Origin: Rhizobium indicum
Lineage (GTDB): Bacteria; Pseudomonadota; Alphaproteobacteria; Rhizobiales; Rhizobiaceae
Length of the DNA stretch: 64,000 bases
NCBI RefSeq assembly: GCF_005862305.2
Contig: NZ_CP054021.1
Coordinates: 2,808,501-2,872,500, forward strand
Direction of reading: 5' to 3'
Both the position numbers and the translations under genes were made by a program. The stretch's first letter is position 1. Each line of letters starts with the position of its first letter. The notes beneath the pieces were generated by a model that was not told where the DNA came from, did not search any database, and saw only the letters and a list, made by a program, of their open reading frames with translations. Shown here in pieces: positions 61,414-64,000 of this stretch.

Positions 61414-63012
61414 TTGCTGCAGGACAACAGATTGCTCGCATCCGGCAACCAGGCGCCGGTCGCGCCGAGGGCCACGCGAATGGTTTTGCCGCGCGGACGT
61501 ATGCCGCACGCTTCGGTGATCCTGCTTGCAACCGTCGTCGCGATCTTCAGTCTCGTGCCGCTCGGCTTCATCGGCTGGGTAACCTATGATGTCGGCTGGG
61601 AAACGGTGAAGACCCTGGTCTTCCGGCCACGCGTCGGTGAACTTCTCGTCAATACGGTTCTGCTGGAATCGATCACCATCCCGGTGTCGATCGCACTTGC
61701 CGTGACGCTCGCCTGGCTGACCGAGCGGACGGACATTCCTTTCGGCCGGCTCTGGGCCTGGCTGGCGATCGCTCCGCTCGCCGTGCCTGCCTTCGTGCAC
61801 AGCTATGCCTGGGTCAGCCTCGTTCCCGGCATGCGCGGCCTGCAGAGCGGCGTCTTCGTCTCGGTCATCGCCTACTATCCGTTCCTCTACCTGCCGGTCG
61901 CCGCAGCGCTGCGCCGTCTCGATCCGGCTATCGAGGATGCCGCGGCCTCGCTGGGCCTTAATCCCTGGCGCGTCTTCTTCCGCGCCGTGCTGCCGCAGCT
62001 CAGACTTGCCATCTGCGGCGGCTCGCTGCTGATCGCGCTACATCTGCTGTCGGAATACGGCCTGTTCGTGATGATCCGGTTCGACACGTTCGCGACGGCG
62101 ATCGTCGACCAGTTCCAGTCCTCCTACAACAGCCCGGCCTCCAACATGCTCGGCGGCGTGCTCGTCGCCTGCTGTCTTTTTCTGCTCGGATTCGAGGTGC
62201 TGGTGCGCGGCAATGAACGTTATGCCCGCGTCGGCTCCGGCTCGCCACGTCCGGCGGACCGCCGTCGGCTGGGCTGGTTCGTGGCGCCGGCCATGCTGCT
62301 GCCCGTCGTCCTGGCGGCGCTGACGCTCGGCGTGCCGCTGGTGACGCTTGGCCGCTGGCTCTATCTCGGCGGCACCGATATCTGGCGCATCGAAGTCGGC
62401 AGCGCTTTCCTGCAGACCATCGTGCTTGCCGTTGTCGGCGGCGTGCTGGCGACGATTGCCGCAGCACCGATGGCCTGGCTTTCCGTGCGGGCGCCCGGCC
62501 GCTTCCAGCGGGTGCTCGAAGCCTGCCATTATTATGTCGGCTCGCTGCCGGGCGTCGTCGTGGCGCTGGCGCTGGTGACGATCACCGTGCGTCTTGTGCT
62601 GCCGCTCTATCAGACCTTCGCAACGCTCATCGTCGCCTATGTGATGCTTTTCCTGCCGCGCGCCATGGTCGGGCTGCGCGCCAGCATCGCCCAGGCGCCG
62701 GTGGAATTGGAGCGCGCCGCGATGGGTCTCGGCCGCACCCCGGGTCAGGCGGTGCGGCAGATCACCATGCGGCTTGCAGCACCGGGAGCCGCAGCCAGCG
62801 TCGCGCTGGCCGCACTCGGCATCACCAATGAACTCACGGCGACACTGATGCTGTCGCCCAATGGCGTCGATACGCTGGCGACGAAATTCTGGTCGCTGAC
62901 CAGCGAGATCGATTATGTCTCGGCCGCCCCCTACGCCTTCATGATGATCGTGCTGTCCCTGCCGCTCACCTTGATGCTCTACCTCCAATCGAAACGGACC
63001 GCCGGCCAATGA
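61414..63012 (+). CDS. Ferric iron ABC transporter permease (fused FbpB type)
   Basis: Inner-membrane permease with two tandem permease halves and about 12 helices, 532 residues from the TTG at 61414. EAA-type loops are [20 protein letters not shown] and [20 protein letters not shown], one in each half as in FbpB/SfuB. The TTG is preceded by AAAGG at eight bases and lies after the terminator-like hairpin. The ATG at 61345 would put the hairpin inside the coding sequence and has AGGG only one base away. ATG 61480 is a third choice. It overlaps the ATPase gene by four bases. Confidence 0.85.
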   Translation: MLQDNRLLASGNQAPVAPRATRMVLPRGRMPHASVILLATVVAIFSLVPLGFIGWVTYDVGWETVKTLVFRPRVGELLVNTVLLESITIPVSIALAVTLAWLTERTDIPFGRLWAWLAIAPLAVPAFVHSYAWVSLVPGMRGLQSGVFVSVIAYYPFLYLPVAAALRRLDPAIEDAAASLGLNPWRVFFRAVLPQLRLAICGGSLLIALHLLSEYGLFVMIRFDTFATAIVDQFQSSYNSPASNMLGGVLVACCLFLLGFEVLVRGNERYARVGSGSPRPADRRRLGWFVAPAMLLPVVLAALTLGVPLVTLGRWLYLGGTDIWRIEVGSAFLQTIVLAVVGGVLATIAAAPMAWLSVRAPGRFQRVLEACHYYVGSLPGVVVALALVTITVRLVLPLYQTFATLIVAYVMLFLPRAMVGLRASIAQAPVELERAAMGLGRTPGQAVRQITMRLAAPGAAASVALAALGITNELTATLMLSPNGVDTLATKFWSLTSEIDYVSAAPYAFMMIVLSLPLTLMLYLQSKRTAGQ

Positions 63013-64000
63013 CGCTGCTTACGATCGAGAACATCAGCAAGCGCTATGGCCCCGTCCAGGCGTTGAAGGATATTTCGCTCGACGTCGCGGCGGGCAGCCG
63101 CACGGCGGTCGTCGGCCCGTCCGGTTCAGGCAAGACGACGCTGCTGCGCATCATTGCCGGCTTCGAACAACCCGATGTCGGCAGGGTGACGCTGGATGGC
63201 GACCTGCTCGCCGACGGTCCGGCGACGGTACCGGCACACAAGCGCGGCATCGGCATCGTCTCTCAGGACGGCGCGCTGTTTCCGCACTTAAGCGTTGCCG
63301 AGAATATCGGCTTCGGCTTCGAGCGAGGGGCCGCTGATCGCGAGAAGCGCGTGCTCGAGCTGCTCGACATGGTCGAGCTCGACCGCGGCATGCTGATCCG
63401 GCGCCCGCATCAGCTTTCCGGCGGCCAGCAGCAGCGTGTGGCGCTCGCCCGCGCGCTCGGCCGTAAGCCGCGGCTGATGCTGCTCGACGAACCATTCTCG
63501 GCACTCGATACCGGCCTTCGTGAGAATATGCGCAAGGCGGTTGCGCGCGTGCTGCAGGCGGCCGGCATCACCACCATTCTCGTTACCCATGACCAGGAAG
63601 AGGCGCTGACCTTTGCCGATCAGGTGGCGGTGCTCAGGGAAGGACGGCTGATCCAGGCCGGGTCGCCGCAATCATTATATCTGCATCCGCGCGATCGCGA
63701 GACGGCGCTGTTCCTCGGCGATGCCGTGCTGCTTCCCGCCATCATCCGAAACGGCCTCGCAGACTGTGCCCTCGGCCGTGTTGCCGTCGAGGGCAGTCGT
63801 CAGGGGAAAGCGGAAATCATGCTGCGGCCCGAGCAGATCCGTGTCGTCGCCGATGAAAGCGATCGCGACTATGGCGGGCGTGTCGTCGAGGTGGAATTCG
63901 GCGGCGCGGTCTGCACGGTCGCCGTCTCGCTCGACGGCGTGGCGCTGCCGCCAATCCTGATCAAGACCTCGAGTGTCGCGCTTCCAGCGCGGGGAGACCT
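63009..64000 (+). CDS. Ferric iron ABC transporter ATP-binding protein (3' end beyond window)
   Basis: FbpC-like ATPase; about 330 codons are present and the frame is open at the window edge (usual length 340-360). Walker A is [14 protein letters not shown], signature [15 protein letters not shown], Walker [13 protein letters not shown] and H-loop [12 protein letters not shown]-terminal TOBE-like domain starts near [12 protein letters not shown]. The ATG at 63009 overlaps the permease stop (ATGA), so both are coupled. It energises the binding protein and permease encoded upstream. Confidence 0.93.
   Translation, partial: MTLLTIENISKRYGPVQALKDISLDVAAGSRTAVVGPSGSGKTTLLRIIAGFEQPDVGRVTLDGDLLADGPATVPAHKRGIGIVSQDGALFPHLSVAENIGFGFERGAADREKRVLELLDMVELDRGMLIRRPHQLSGGQQQRVALARALGRKPRLMLLDEPFSALDTGLRENMRKAVARVLQAAGITTILVTHDQEEALTFADQVAVLREGRLIQAGSPQSLYLHPRDRETALFLGDAVLLPAIIRNGLADCALGRVAVEGSRQGKAEIMLRPEQIRVVADESDRDYGGRVVEVEFGGAVCTVAVSLDGVALPPILIKTSSVALPARGD

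Noticed and set aside
1..64000. tRNA, rRNA, CRISPR arrays, IS elements, integrase or attachment sites
   Set aside because: None could be recognised; repeats seen are palindromic intergenic elements, not spacer arrays or transposon ends.

Overview
The window is a stretch of chromosome from a fast-growing alphaproteobacterial rhizobium, most likely the Rhizobium etli / R. leguminosarum / R. phaseoli group. This rests on high GC and strong GC3, the polyhydroxybutyrate set phaR-phaAB, a CarD regulator, an RpoH2-type heat-shock sigma factor, a SAM-II riboswitch before metA, DUF3309 and glycine-zipper small proteins, and intergenic palindromic mosaic elements of the rhizobial type. It is dense, mostly core-like chromosome. 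I saw no rRNA, tRNA, CRISPR, IS element, prophage or integrase.

Layout. 1-2400: polar amino acid (cystine-type) ABC transporter on the minus strand. 2500-5600: DMT exporter, DeoR regulator, MFS protein. 5700-9850: ispG, hisC, ispA and mtgA (isoprenoid, histidine and peptidoglycan synthesis). 9990-12270: 2H-phosphoesterase-like protein, GST, rpmF, small membrane protein. 12264-15053: phaR diverging from phaAB. 15195-16095: three small minus-strand genes, two of them under 55 codons. 16096-16919: an unusual non-coding block with three 52-bp repeats and about 20 GANTC (CcrM) sites ahead of the SUV3-like helicase gene mgpS. 20159-23308: S4 RNA-binding protein, fdxA, carD, rpoH2. 23422-32747: M48 lipoprotein protease, DHA2 exporter with MarR regulator, thiN, uup, a periplasmic protein, and an SbmA/YddA-like ABC protein with a degenerate ATPase. 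32874-35247: SAM-II-controlled metA, then galM. 35327-39062: GntR-controlled amino-sugar operon (SIS deaminase, nagA, second SIS protein). 39288-42117: efp diverging from epmA-epmB, the complete EF-P lysylation set.

42381-54083 is the most interesting block. A stand-alone carrier protein, an acyl-CoA dehydrogenase-like flavoprotein, a tRNA-synthetase-like amino acid:carrier-protein ligase and a DUF1839 protein form a tightly coupled operon. It continues into a GH2 glycosidase-like protein, a GT4 glycosyltransferase and a 1103-residue fusion of a Wzx-type flippase with two alpha/beta-hydrolase domains, and a convergent GT4 gene follows. My inference is a pathway that loads an amino acid on a carrier, oxidises it and delivers it to an exported glycan. 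The chemistry is unproven.

54334-59979: a lysine/pipecolate catabolic cluster (stand-alone RAM-domain protein, LysR regulator, hglS, amaA, amaB). 60052-64000: a ferric-iron type ABC transporter (binding protein, fused permease, ATPase) running off the window edge.
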